From Thermus sp. 2.9 (GTDB lineage Bacteria; Deinococcota; Deinococci; Deinococcales; Thermaceae): a stretch of DNA of 64,000 bases. The position numbers were made by a program, and so were the translations under genes. A model generated the notes under the pieces. It was not told where the DNA came from, did not search any database, and saw nothing but the letters and a program-made list of their open reading frames with translations. Positions 36,103-44,000 of the stretch are shown here, one piece after another (position 1 is the stretch's first letter; every line of letters starts with the position of its first letter). The stretch lies in contig NZ_JTJB01000034.1 in NCBI RefSeq assembly GCF_000794385.1, positions 1-64,000 on the forward strand. The letters run 5' to 3'.

Positions 36103-36811
36103 GCCCGCTTGAAGATGAGGGCTTCCCCCACCCTCCCGGAAAGGAGGGGCACGGCGGCGCTTTTGGCCACCTGGGCGCAAAAGGGGACGTCCCCCTCCAG
36201 GCCCACCCCCTTCAGGGCCAAGGCGGCGGCGGAGAGGCTTAGGGCCTCCAAGGGGTCCTGGTAGGCCCGCTTCACGGCCAGGGCGATGCGGGCCCCGTCC
36301 TCGGGCTCCACCTCTCCCAAAAGGCCCAGGTACTCCGAGAGGACCCCGGCGGTGTAAAGGTCGTCCAGCCCGGCCCGCCCCTCTTTACCGGCGCAGAGGA
36401 TGGCCACCTCCTCCGTGGCGAGCTCCTTGGCCAGCCGGGCGGCGGCATGGGCGTTGTAGAGGGAGGCCAGGAGGACGTGCTTGGCGGTCTTGGCGGCGGC
36501 GTGGGCCGCCTTGGTGCCGTTGGTGGTGCTCATGACCACCACCTTGCCCCCCACGGGGGCTTCCAGGGCTTCCCGGGGGGAGTTGCCCAGGTCAAACCCG
36601 GGAGGCTTCAGCCCCCCACCTCCCCCGCCAGGACCACGTCCTCGTCCTTAAAGGCCCGGGCCGCCTCGAGGCTATCCACCAGGTAAAGCGCCTCCGCCCC
36701 CGCCTCCAGGAGGCAGGCGGCGGTGGTGGTGGCCCGGATCACGTCCACCACCAGGACCACATCGGGGTACACCACCCCTTCGCTGGGAAGAACGTCCACC
36801 CTGAGGCGCAA
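36096..36811 (-). pseudogene. ComB-like 2-phosphosulfolactate phosphatase, frameshifted
   Basis: Two reading frames make one ComB-family protein. Part one (36811-36608, TTG start with GGGGAGGTG) gives [22 protein letters not shown] and stops after AGEVGG. Part two resumes one base out of frame as [22 protein letters not shown] then [16 protein letters not shown] and runs to 36096. The break is at a run of six C (36612-36617, G on the coding strand); one more base restores a continuous frame. It may be a real loss, a base-calling error, or slippage in the run. It follows the Crp/Fnr gene by 12 nt. Confidence 0.8.
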
Positions 36812-36823
36812 GGCACACCTCCC

Positions 36824-37474
36824 CTAGACCAGGCCGAAGGCCACCTCTTCCAGAAGCCGGAAGTCCTTCACCTCCACCTGCCCTGGGGCCAAGGACAGGA
36901 TCCCCTTCTCCTGCAGGCTGTGCAGGACCCGGGTCACCGTTTCCCGGCTCGCCCCCGCCAGGGCAGCCAGGTCCTGGTGGCGCAGGCGGAAGCGGGGCCC
37001 GTGCCCTTGGCGGTGGAGCTTGAGGAGGGCGTAGGCCACCCGGCTTTGCGCCTCCTCAAAGGCCAAGAGGTCCATCTCCACGTTGAGCTCCCGTAGCCTT
37101 CGGGCCAGGATGCGGGCGAGGTTGTGGGCCAATAGGGGCAGCCGGCGGATAAGGGCGAAGTAGCTCTCCCGGTAGAGGGCGAGGACCTGGGCGTCCTCCT
37201 CCGCCTCGGCGCTGGCGCTCCGTTCCCCCCCGTCCAGGAGGCTCATCTCCCCGAAGACCTCCCCGGGGCCCAGAAAGCCTAGGGTCTTCTCCTGCCCCCC
37301 CAGGTGGGTGCGGTAAAGCCGCACCCGCCCCGCCTCCACCAGGTATAAGGCCTGGCCCAGGTCCCCCTGTTGGAAGATGGTCTTCCCTTGGGGGAAGAAA
37401 AGGGGCTGGAAGTAGGAGCGGGCGAGCGCTGCCTCCTCCGGCGTCAGGTCCTGGAACAAGGGGCTTCCCCGCAT
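36824..37474 (-). CDS. Crp/Fnr-family transcriptional regulator
   Basis: 216 residues. Cyclic-nucleotide-binding domain (about 5-115: FFPQGKTIFQQGDLGQALYLVEAGRVRLYR, FGEMSLLDGGERSASAEA) and C-terminal winged helix (RLRHQDLAALAGASRETVTRVLHSLQEKGIL). It has no Fe-S cysteines at the N-terminus, so it is not an oxygen-sensing Fnr. The PGEVFGEMSLLDGGERSASA stretch keeps the Glu and Arg that contact cAMP in CRP, so cyclic-nucleotide binding is possible. Confidence 0.9.
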   Translation of the reverse strand: MRGSPLFQDLTPEEAALARSYFQPLFFPQGKTIFQQGDLGQALYLVEAGRVRLYRTHLGGQEKTLGFLGPGEVFGEMSLLDGGERSASAEAEEDAQVLALYRESYFALIRRLPLLAHNLARILARRLRELNVEMDLLAFEEAQSRVAYALLKLHRQGHGPRFRLRHQDLAALAGASRETVTRVLHSLQEKGILSLAPGQVEVKDFRLLEEVAFGLV

Positions 37475-37481
37475 CGGTCCT

Positions 37482-37487
37482 ACTCTA
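37482..37487 (-). promoter_or_regulatory. -10 (TAGAGT) of the Crp/Fnr gene
   Basis: TAGAGT on the minus strand ends 7 nt before the ATG; leaderless-type spacing. Confidence 0.45.
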
Positions 37488-37522
37488 ACCGAGCCTTCAT
37501 CTTTTGCCTAGAGGATGAGAGG

Positions 37523-38152
37523 GTGCGCCCGGTCCTCGAGGTCCAAAACCTCGGCTTCGCCTACGCCAACGGCCCTCTTTTCCAAGGGCTCTCCTTCCGG
37601 TTGGAACCCGGGGAGGCCCTCGCTGTGCTTGGGCCCTCGGGAAGTGGCAAAACCACCCTTCTCCACCTCCTTGCCGGGCTTCTTCCCTTGCAGGAGGGGG
37701 AGGTCCTGTGGGAGGGAACGCCCATCCGGGGCCTTAGGGAGGAGGCCCTGGCCCGGCGCCGGCTTCGCTTTTTGGGCCTCGTTTTCCAGCACCACTTCCT
37801 TTTGCCCGAGCTCACCGCCTTGGAGAACGTCCTCGCCCCCGGGTACCTGGTGGGACGGGTGGACCGGGCTTGGGCCTTTGCCCTTTTGGAGCGCCTGGGG
37901 CTTGGGGCGCGGGCGGGCTTTCTTCCCCAAAGGCTTTCCGGGGGGGAGCGCCAGCGGGTGGCGGTGGCCCGGGCCCTTTACCCGAGGCCTAGGCTCCTCC
38001 TGGCGGACGAGCCCACGGCGAGCCTGGACCGCCGCCAGGCCCGGGAGGTCCTCGCCCTCATGCGGGCGCTTTGCCAGGAGGTGGGCGCCGCCTTGGTCCT
38101 GGCCACCCACGACGAGGGCCTGGTGGAAGGGCTTCCCGCCCTCAGGCTGTAG
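37523..38152 (+). CDS. LolD/MacB-type ABC ATPase
   Basis: 209 residues from a GTG with GAGGATGAGAG upstream. Walker A LGPSGSGKTTLLHLL, LVFQHHFLLPELTALENV, signature RLSGGERQRVAVARAL and Walker B LLADEPTASLD match LolD/FtsE-type exporters. No FtsX/LolC-type permease lies beside it, so its partner is encoded elsewhere. Divergent from the Crp/Fnr gene (48-bp gap). Confidence 0.88.
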   Translation: MRPVLEVQNLGFAYANGPLFQGLSFRLEPGEALAVLGPSGSGKTTLLHLLAGLLPLQEGEVLWEGTPIRGLREEALARRRLRFLGLVFQHHFLLPELTALENVLAPGYLVGRVDRAWAFALLERLGLGARAGFLPQRLSGGERQRVAVARALYPRPRLLLADEPTASLDRRQAREVLALMRALCQEVGAALVLATHDEGLVEGLPALRL

Positions 38153-38158
38153 TATCCT
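38153..38158 (+). promoter_or_regulatory. -10 (TATCCT) of the nucleoside phosphorylase
   Basis: TATCCT ends 8 nt before the ATG, directly after the upstream stop codon. Confidence 0.45.
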
Positions 38159-38166
38159 TAGGCGGT

Positions 38167-38874
38167 ATGAGTCCCATCCACGTGCGGGGCAAACCGGGGG
38201 ACGTGGCGCAAAGGGTTCTCCTCCCCGGGGACCCCGGCCGGGCGGAATGGATCGCCAAAACCTTCTTGGAAGACCCCGTGGTTTACAACACCCACCGGGG
38301 GCTTTTGGGCTACACCGGGCGCTACCGGGGGGTGCCCGTTTCCGTGCAGACCACGGGGATGGGGGCTCCCTCCGCCAGCATCGTGGCGGAGGAGCTCATC
38401 CAGCTTGGGGCCCGGGTCCTCCTGCGGGTGGGCACCTGCGGGGCGGTGGACAACGCCTTGGCCCCGGGGGACCTGGTCATCCCCCAGGGGGCGGTGCCCT
38501 TGGACGGAGCTACCCGCCAGTACCTCGGGGGGCTTCCCTACGCCCCCGTGCCCGACCCCTTCCTCTTCCGCGCCCTTTGGGCCAAGGCGGAGGAGCGGGA
38601 CTACCCCCACCACGTGGGCCTGGTGGCCACGGAGGACGCCTTTTACGCCACCACCCTCGAGGCGGCCCGCGCCTGGAGCCGCTTTGGGGTTTTGGCCTTT
38701 GAGATGGAGGCGAGCGCCCTCTTCCTCCTGGGCCGGATGCGGGGGGTGAAGGCGGGGGCCATCCTGGCGGTTTCCAACCGCATCGGCGACCCCGAGCTGG
38801 CGCCTGCCGAGGTGCTCCAGGAAGGCATCCGGCGCATGGTGGAGGTGGCGCTTCTCGCCCTTTTGGAGGTGTAG
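38167..38874 (+). CDS. deoD: Purine nucleoside phosphorylase (DeoD type)
   Basis: 235 residues of the hexameric NP-I family. VLLPGDPGRAEWIA holds the phosphate-site Gly/Arg, GMGAPSASIVAEELIQLGA and RVGTCGAV the core, and FEMEASALFLL the ribose-binding Glu/Met; SNRIGDP replaces the usual SDxL base-contact loop, an Asn-for-Asp change linked to 6-oxopurine preference in Thermus enzymes. It splits purine nucleosides with phosphate for salvage. Confidence 0.9.
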   Translation: MSPIHVRGKPGDVAQRVLLPGDPGRAEWIAKTFLEDPVVYNTHRGLLGYTGRYRGVPVSVQTTGMGAPSASIVAEELIQLGARVLLRVGTCGAVDNALAPGDLVIPQGAVPLDGATRQYLGGLPYAPVPDPFLFRALWAKAEERDYPHHVGLVATEDAFYATTLEAARAWSRFGVLAFEMEASALFLLGRMRGVKAGAILAVSNRIGDPELAPAEVLQEGIRRMVEVALLALLEV

Positions 38875-38875
38875 C

Positions 38876-39691
38876 ATGGACCACGAGCACGAGCACGAGT
38901 TCATCCTGGAGATCCCCGAGTTCCAGCACCTCTCCTACGAGGTGGAGGGGAACATCGCCCTGGTGACCCTAAGGCGGCCCGAGGCCCTAAACGCCCTTTC
39001 CCGCGAGGTCTTGGAGGAGCTCGCCCAGGTGGCGGAGGTGATCCACCAAGACCCCGAGGCCCGGGTGGCCATCTTCACGGGGGAGGGAAGGGCCTTCGCC
39101 GCCGGGGCGGACCTCAAGGAGATCGCCGCCCTCAAGGATCCCTTCATGGCCCGGGAGTACGCCCTTTTGGGCCAGCAGGTCTTCGCCGAGATCGCCGCTT
39201 TGCCCATCCCCACCATCGCCGCCATCCACGGCTACGCCCTGGGGGGCGGGCTGGAGCTGGCCCTGGCGTGCGACCTCCGGGTGGCGGCCAAGGGGGCCAA
39301 GCTCGGCCTTCCCGAGGTGGGTCTCGGGCTCATCCCCGGCTTTGGGGGCACCCAGCGCCTGCCCCGCCTCATCGGCCGGGGGCGGGCCTTGGACCTCATC
39401 TTCACCGGGCGGCACGTGGAGGCGGAGGAGGCCCTCATGCTGGGCCTCGTCAACCGGGTGGGGGAGGACGCCCTGGAGGAGGCCAAGAAGCTCGCCCAGA
39501 AGATCCTCAAAAACGCCCCCATCGCCCTGGCCCTGGCCAAGGAGAGCGTGGTGCGGGGCGAGGGGCTAGACCTGGCGGAGGCCTTGGAGATTGAGGCGGA
39601 CCTCTTCGGCTACGCCGCCGCCACCGAGGACATGAAGGAGGGGGTGAGGGCCTTCCTGGAAAAGCGGGCGCCGGAGTTCAAGGGGGAGTGA
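38876..39691 (+). CDS. Enoyl-CoA hydratase/isomerase family protein
   Basis: 271 residues. Crotonase core: LRRPEALNALS, oxyanion-hole segments FAAGADLKEIA and IHGYALGGGLELALACDLRVA, and LPEVGLGLIPGFGGTQRLPRLIG with the catalytic Glu pair. An unusual N-terminal tail MDHEHEHEFILEIPEF (alternating His/Glu) precedes the core and could bind metal. GGAGGTG precedes the ATG, just after deoD. Confidence 0.92.
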   Translation: MDHEHEHEFILEIPEFQHLSYEVEGNIALVTLRRPEALNALSREVLEELAQVAEVIHQDPEARVAIFTGEGRAFAAGADLKEIAALKDPFMAREYALLGQQVFAEIAALPIPTIAAIHGYALGGGLELALACDLRVAAKGAKLGLPEVGLGLIPGFGGTQRLPRLIGRGRALDLIFTGRHVEAEEALMLGLVNRVGEDALEEAKKLAQKILKNAPIALALAKESVVRGEGLDLAEALEIEADLFGYAAATEDMKEGVRAFLEKRAPEFKGE

Positions 39692-39735
39692 GTTCCTTTC
39701 CCTCGCCAGGGCCCGGTGTAAGGTGAGGGGTGCGC

Positions 39736-40611
39736 ATGACGGGAGAACGCGTGGTCCACGTAGCTAGCCCCAAGGCCAAGCTCTACGCCGAGGCCGACCA
39801 GGCCATCCGGGAGCGCCTGAAGCCCTTTCCCAAGGCCCTTAGGGCCTACGAGCTCCTGATCCAGGACCCGGAGGCCCGGGCCGGTTGGAACATGGCCAAC
39901 TACATCACCATGCGCAAGCTGGGCTACAACGACCACGGCCGGGTCCACGCCCTCCTCACCGGGGCGGCGGGCGTGGCCATTTTGGGCCTTCTGGCCGAGG
40001 CGGGGGTGCGGCTGGACACCCTTGAGTCGGGGGCGGGGGATCTGGAGGACGCCTACGTGGTGGTCCTCCTCTCCACCATGCTCCACGACCTGGGCAACCA
40101 GGTGCACCGGGACCACCACGAGGCCTTCGGGGTGAGCCTGGCCCTCCCCATCCTGAACCGCATCCTGGAGAGGATCTACCCCGACCCCGAGCAGCGCACC
40201 GCCCTCCGGGCCCTCATGCTCCACAGCATCTACAGCCACGACCTCTCCCCCGAGCCCCTCACCATAGAGGCGGGCATCACCGCGGTGGCGGACGGCACGG
40301 ACATCACCAAGGGCCGGGGGCGGAAGGCCTTCGCCCTGGGGAGCATAGACATCCACTCCATCAGCGCCCTGGCGGTGGACGAGGTGCGGATCCTGAAGGG
40401 CGAAAAGGTCCCGGTGGAGATCCAGGTGACCATGAACAACTCGGCGGGGATCTTCCAGGTGGAGGAAACCCTCACCAAGAAGGTCCTAAAGAGCCCCTTG
40501 CGCCCCTACGTCACCGTGGTGGCCATGACCGAGCCCAACGGGTCCCAGGACCAGCGGATCGTCCACCGGGTGCGCCTGCACGAGACGGAAGACCGCTTCG
40601 TCCTGGACTAG
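39736..40611 (+). CDS. HD-domain phosphohydrolase
   Basis: 291 residues. Conserved LTGAAGVAILGLLAEAG, STMLHDLGNQVHRDHHEAF (the HD pair) and later TAVADGTDITKGRGRKAF and IHSISALAVDEVRI. Resembles archaeal/Thermus HD proteins acting on nucleotides. ATG at 39736 preferred to GTG at 39730 because of the AGGTGAGGGG spacing. Converges on the DUF2267 gene (4-nt overlap). Confidence 0.8.
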   Translation: MTGERVVHVASPKAKLYAEADQAIRERLKPFPKALRAYELLIQDPEARAGWNMANYITMRKLGYNDHGRVHALLTGAAGVAILGLLAEAGVRLDTLESGAGDLEDAYVVVLLSTMLHDLGNQVHRDHHEAFGVSLALPILNRILERIYPDPEQRTALRALMLHSIYSHDLSPEPLTIEAGITAVADGTDITKGRGRKAFALGSIDIHSISALAVDEVRILKGEKVPVEIQVTMNNSAGIFQVEETLTKKVLKSPLRPYVTVVAMTEPNGSQDQRIVHRVRLHETEDRFVLD

Positions 40612-41045
40612 CTTGCCGGCCAAAGCTCGCGGAGCTCCTTGGGCAGGAGCTGGCGCACGTCCTGGATCTCGCCCTCCGACACCTTTTGCCGCAGGACCTT
40701 GAACACCGCCCGGGCCGCTCCTTCCGGGTCCACCGCCACCCCGGAAGGGGTTTTGAGCTCCCGGGCCACGTGGGCCAGGAACTCCTCCTTGTGCCGCTCC
40801 TTAAGGGGTTTACCCGTGGGGTCCCAGCCCTCGTAGTAGATGCCCCGGATGAGCATAGGGAGTTGCGCCCCGAGCTGGGCCACCTCCTCCACGGGCAGGC
40901 GGTCCCGGAGGGCGTGGAGGACGGCCCGAAGGGCCATGTAAGCCCGGTGACGGTCCTCCGTGCCCAGCTCCTCCATGATGGCCTTGAGCCAGGTGTGGGT
41001 TTTGTGGAGGGTGGCGTCAAAGACCTCCAGACCGGTGGCGCTCAT
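40608..41045 (-). CDS. DUF2267 protein
   Basis: 145 residues. FDATLHKTHTWLKAIMEELG, AYMALRAVLHALRDRLPVEEVAQLGAQLPMLIRGIYYEGW and GEIQDVRQLLPKELRELW are the DUF2267 pattern (two helical repeats). Function unknown. Confidence 0.85.
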   Translation of the reverse strand: MSATGLEVFDATLHKTHTWLKAIMEELGTEDRHRAYMALRAVLHALRDRLPVEEVAQLGAQLPMLIRGIYYEGWDPTGKPLKERHKEEFLAHVARELKTPSGVAVDPEGAARAVFKVLRQKVSEGEIQDVRQLLPKELRELWPAS

Positions 41046-41125
41046 ACCCCTTCACCCCCCTTACCTTTAGCCTATCCCTTGAGCGGAGGCGTGTAAAGGA
41101 GGTGGCGCTTTCGGAAGGAAGGTGG

Positions 41126-41332
41126 CTATTCCTCCAGGCGGAACCCCACCTCCAACACCACCTGGTACTCCTTCACCCCCTCCGGGCCGATGGTGCCCCG
41201 GATCTCCTTGACCTCAAACCAGTCCAGGTGACGAAGGGTTTTCTGCGCCCGCTCCAAGGCGGTTTGGATGGCGCCCTCGAGGCCTTCCCCGCTCGTCCCC
41301 ACCAGCTCCACCTTCTTGTAGACTTTGCCCAT
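41126..41332 (-). CDS. Dodecin (flavin/CoA storage protein)
   Basis: 68 residues: VYKKVELVGTSGEGLEGAIQTALERAQKTLRHLDWFEVKEIRG and the closing strand EYQVVLEVGFRLEE. The Trp in the LDWFEV strand is the residue that stacks on bound flavin. Forms dodecameric hollow spheres that buffer FMN and, in Thermus, coenzyme A. Confidence 0.95.
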   Translation of the reverse strand: MGKVYKKVELVGTSGEGLEGAIQTALERAQKTLRHLDWFEVKEIRGTIGPEGVKEYQVVLEVGFRLEE

Positions 41333-41341
41333 TTTCCTATT

Positions 41342-42988
41342 CTACCGCCTTTGCCCCACCTCCTTGGTGAGTTCCCGCTTGAGGATCTTCCCCACGCTGG
41401 ACTTGGGGAGGCTATCGCGGAAGGCGATGATGCGGGGCACCTTGTAGGCGGCGAGGTTTTGGCGGCAGAAGGCCTCAATATCCTTTTCCGTCACCTTGCC
41501 CCTGTACTCGGGTTTTAGGACGAGGAAGGCGGCCACGGTCTCGCCGCGGTAGGGGTCGGGGACGCCCACCACGGCGGCCTCCTGGACGGCTTCGTGCTGG
41601 TAGAGGACCTCTTCCACCTCGCGGGGGTAGATGTTGTAGCCCCCGGCGATGATCAAGTCCTTTTTGCGGTCCACGATGTAGAAGTAGCCGTCTTCGTCCA
41701 TGCGGGCCATGTCGCCGGTGTAGAGCCAGCCGTCCCTGAGGGCCTTTTGGGTTTCCTCGGGGCGGTTCCAGTAGCCTTTCATGACGTTGGGGCCCTTGAC
41801 GATGAGCTCGCCCACCTCGCCCGGGGGCACCTCCCGCCCCTCCGCGTCCACCACCTTCGCCTCCACCCCCGGGAAGGGGAGGCCCACGCTCCCGAGCTTT
41901 CTCGGGCCGTGGAGGGGGTTGCAGTGGGTCACGGGGCTGGCCTCGGTGAGGCCGTAGCCCTCCACCAGCTTGGCCCCGGTGAGGGCCATGAAGCGCTCCG
42001 CCACCTCGAGGGGCAAGGGGGCGGAGCCGGAGATGCAGGCCCGGACGCTTCTTAAGTTCCGCTTCTCAATCCCGGGGAAGTTGTTGAAGGCCACGTACAG
42101 GGTGGGCACCCCCGGGAAAAGGCTTACCTGGTGCTTCTCAATGGCCTCCACGATGGGCCCGATCTCGGGGCGGGGGAGGAGGACCAGCTTGGCCGCCCCC
42201 AGGAGGGCCAGGTTCATGGCCACGGTCATGCCGTAGACGTGGAAGAAGGGGATGGCCCCCAAGACCACCTCCTCCCCTTCCCGGAAGTCGGGGATCCAGG
42301 AGCGCACCTGCAGGGCGTTGGCGGAGAGGTTCCGGTGGGTGAGCATGGCCCCCTTGGCCACCCCGGTGGTGCCCCCGGTGTACTGCAAAAGGGCCAGGTC
42401 GTCCAGGTTAAGGGGCACGGGGTTGGGGGTGCCGGACTTGAGGAAGCGCCGCCAGGGGATGCCCTCGAGGGTTTTGGGCCACTGCCCCTTGCGCTTGAGC
42501 AGGAGGGGGTAGAGGAGGTTCTTGGGAAAAGGGAGGTAGTCCTGGATGCCCGTGCGCACCAGGATGCGCACGGGAACTTCTTCCTTCACCTCTTGGTAGC
42601 GGGGAAGGAGCTGGTCCAGGATGACCAAGGCCTTGGCCCCGGAGTCCTGAAGCTGGTGCCTGAGCTCCCGGGGGGTGTACATGGGGTTGGTGTTCACCGC
42701 CACGCCCCCCGCCAGGAGGGCGCCGAAGAAGGCCACCACGAACTGGGGGGAGTTGGGGAGCATGATGGCCACCCGGTCCCCCGGCTTCACCCCCGCCTCC
42801 TGCAGGCCCTTGGCGAAGGCCTCCACCTCCCGCCACAAGGCGGCGTAGGAAATACTTCGCCCCAGGAACGCCAAGGCCACCTTGTCTGGGTAGCGGCGGG
42901 CGTTTTCCCGCAGGGCCTCGGTCAAAAGCCGGGGCGCGGGGGCCTCCTTGGGGACCCCAGGATCGTAGTGTGCGTACCAAGGATGCAT
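41342..42988 (-). CDS. Long-chain fatty acid-CoA ligase
   Basis: 548 residues of the ANL superfamily. P-loop LLQYTGGTTGVAKGAMLTHRN, adenine motif GYGLTEASPVTHCNPL, YTGDMARMDEDGYFYIVDRKKDLIIAGGYNIYP linker and the C-terminal catalytic Lys in LPKSSVGKILKREL. Close in layout to the structurally known Thermus long-chain enzyme. It activates fatty acids for beta-oxidation. It shares an upstream motif with the thioesterase at 25.8 kb. Confidence 0.93.
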   Translation of the reverse strand: MHPWYAHYDPGVPKEAPAPRLLTEALRENARRYPDKVALAFLGRSISYAALWREVEAFAKGLQEAGVKPGDRVAIMLPNSPQFVVAFFGALLAGGVAVNTNPMYTPRELRHQLQDSGAKALVILDQLLPRYQEVKEEVPVRILVRTGIQDYLPFPKNLLYPLLLKRKGQWPKTLEGIPWRRFLKSGTPNPVPLNLDDLALLQYTGGTTGVAKGAMLTHRNLSANALQVRSWIPDFREGEEVVLGAIPFFHVYGMTVAMNLALLGAAKLVLLPRPEIGPIVEAIEKHQVSLFPGVPTLYVAFNNFPGIEKRNLRSVRACISGSAPLPLEVAERFMALTGAKLVEGYGLTEASPVTHCNPLHGPRKLGSVGLPFPGVEAKVVDAEGREVPPGEVGELIVKGPNVMKGYWNRPEETQKALRDGWLYTGDMARMDEDGYFYIVDRKKDLIIAGGYNIYPREVEEVLYQHEAVQEAAVVGVPDPYRGETVAAFLVLKPEYRGKVTEKDIEAFCRQNLAAYKVPRIIAFRDSLPKSSVGKILKRELTKEVGQRR

Positions 42989-42991
42989 GGC

Positions 42992-43017
42992 ACCTCCTTG
43001 AACCGGGTCAAAGTTTA
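42992..43017 (-). promoter_or_regulatory. Fatty-acid-type promoter/operator motif, copy 2
   Basis: Plus strand ACCTCCTT, N6, GGTCAAAGTTTA. The near-palindrome TTGAACCGGGTCAA (42998-43011; 12 of 14 positions symmetric) suggests a dimeric repressor site over the transcription start. Confidence 0.6.
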
Positions 43018-43046
43018 CCCCCCGTTCCCCATCCGGGCAAGGGGCC

Positions 43047-44000
43047 CTAGACCCGGAAGTAGCGGTAGGGGGGGCCTTCCCGGCCCACCAGGCCCTCCGC
43101 CCGCAGGTACTCCAGGTGGGCCAGGGTTTCGGCGAAGGCGAAGCGGCGCCCGGCGGCGTCCAAATCCTGGGGGAAGAGGAGCAGGGAAAGCTCCCAAGCG
43201 TTCTTGGGGCCTTCCAGGTGGGCCAGGAGGCTTTGCAGACGCTCCTCGTGGTGGGCGAGAAGCTCCTTGGCCCGCTTCCGAACGTCCCGGATGGGGCCGA
43301 AGTGCCCCGTGTGGGCCACCTGGGCGGGGAGTTCGGCCAGGCGCTTGAGGGAGTCCAGGAAGTCCTTTAGGGGGTTTTCCCGGGTGTAGGCCCAAAGGCC
43401 CACGTTGGGGGAGACGTGGTCCAAAAGGGCGTCCCCCGCCAAAAGCACCCCCTCTTCCTCCAGGTAAAAGGCCACGTGCCCGTCGGCGTGGCCCGGGGTC
43501 CAGAGGACCCGAAGCCTTCTCCCCCCCACCTCCAGGACCTCCCTGTCCCTAAGGGGCACGGGGTTTTGCGGCGGGTGGACCCTCTCGCGGGTTTTGGCCA
43601 TGGTTTCCCGGATGCCCAGAAGGGCCTCCTCGGGGGTGCCGTGCTCCCGGAAAAGCCGCCAGGAGGCTTCCTCAAAGGCCTCCGGGACGAGCCAGAAGCG
43701 GTGGCCCCGGCCGAGCTCCTCCTCGTGGAGGAAGACCCGGGCCCCAAGCCCTTCAAAGAAACCGGAAAGCCCATAGTGGTCGGGGTGGTGGTGGGTGAGG
43801 AGCACCGTCTTGATGTCCTGGAAGCAAAGGCCGAGCTCCGCCAAATAAAGCTCCAGGCTTCCCCGGGCGGTGCGGGTGTCCAAGGCGGTGTCCAGAAGGG
43901 CCACCTCCCCGTCCCCCCGGAGGAGGTAGAGGTTCACCGCCTTCAAGGGGTAGGGGATGGGCACGGGCAGGAGGAAGACCCCGGGCAGGATCTCCTTCAT
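43047..44000 (-). CDS. Metallo-beta-lactamase-fold hydrolase
   Basis: 317 residues. Metal motifs: THHHPDHYGLSG, WTPGHADGHVAFY, AGDALLDHVSPNVG and a later AHTGHFGP. The C-terminal helical domain (residues about 240-317, NAWELSLLLFPQDLDAAG) is typical of the LACTB2-like and glyoxalase-II-related group. Overlaps the upstream phosphohexomutase-like gene by 4 nt. Confidence 0.88.
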   Translation of the reverse strand: MKEILPGVFLLPVPIPYPLKAVNLYLLRGDGEVALLDTALDTRTARGSLELYLAELGLCFQDIKTVLLTHHHPDHYGLSGFFEGLGARVFLHEEELGRGHRFWLVPEAFEEASWRLFREHGTPEEALLGIRETMAKTRERVHPPQNPVPLRDREVLEVGGRRLRVLWTPGHADGHVAFYLEEEGVLLAGDALLDHVSPNVGLWAYTRENPLKDFLDSLKRLAELPAQVAHTGHFGPIRDVRKRAKELLAHHEERLQSLLAHLEGPKNAWELSLLLFPQDLDAAGRRFAFAETLAHLEYLRAEGLVGREGPPYRYFRV

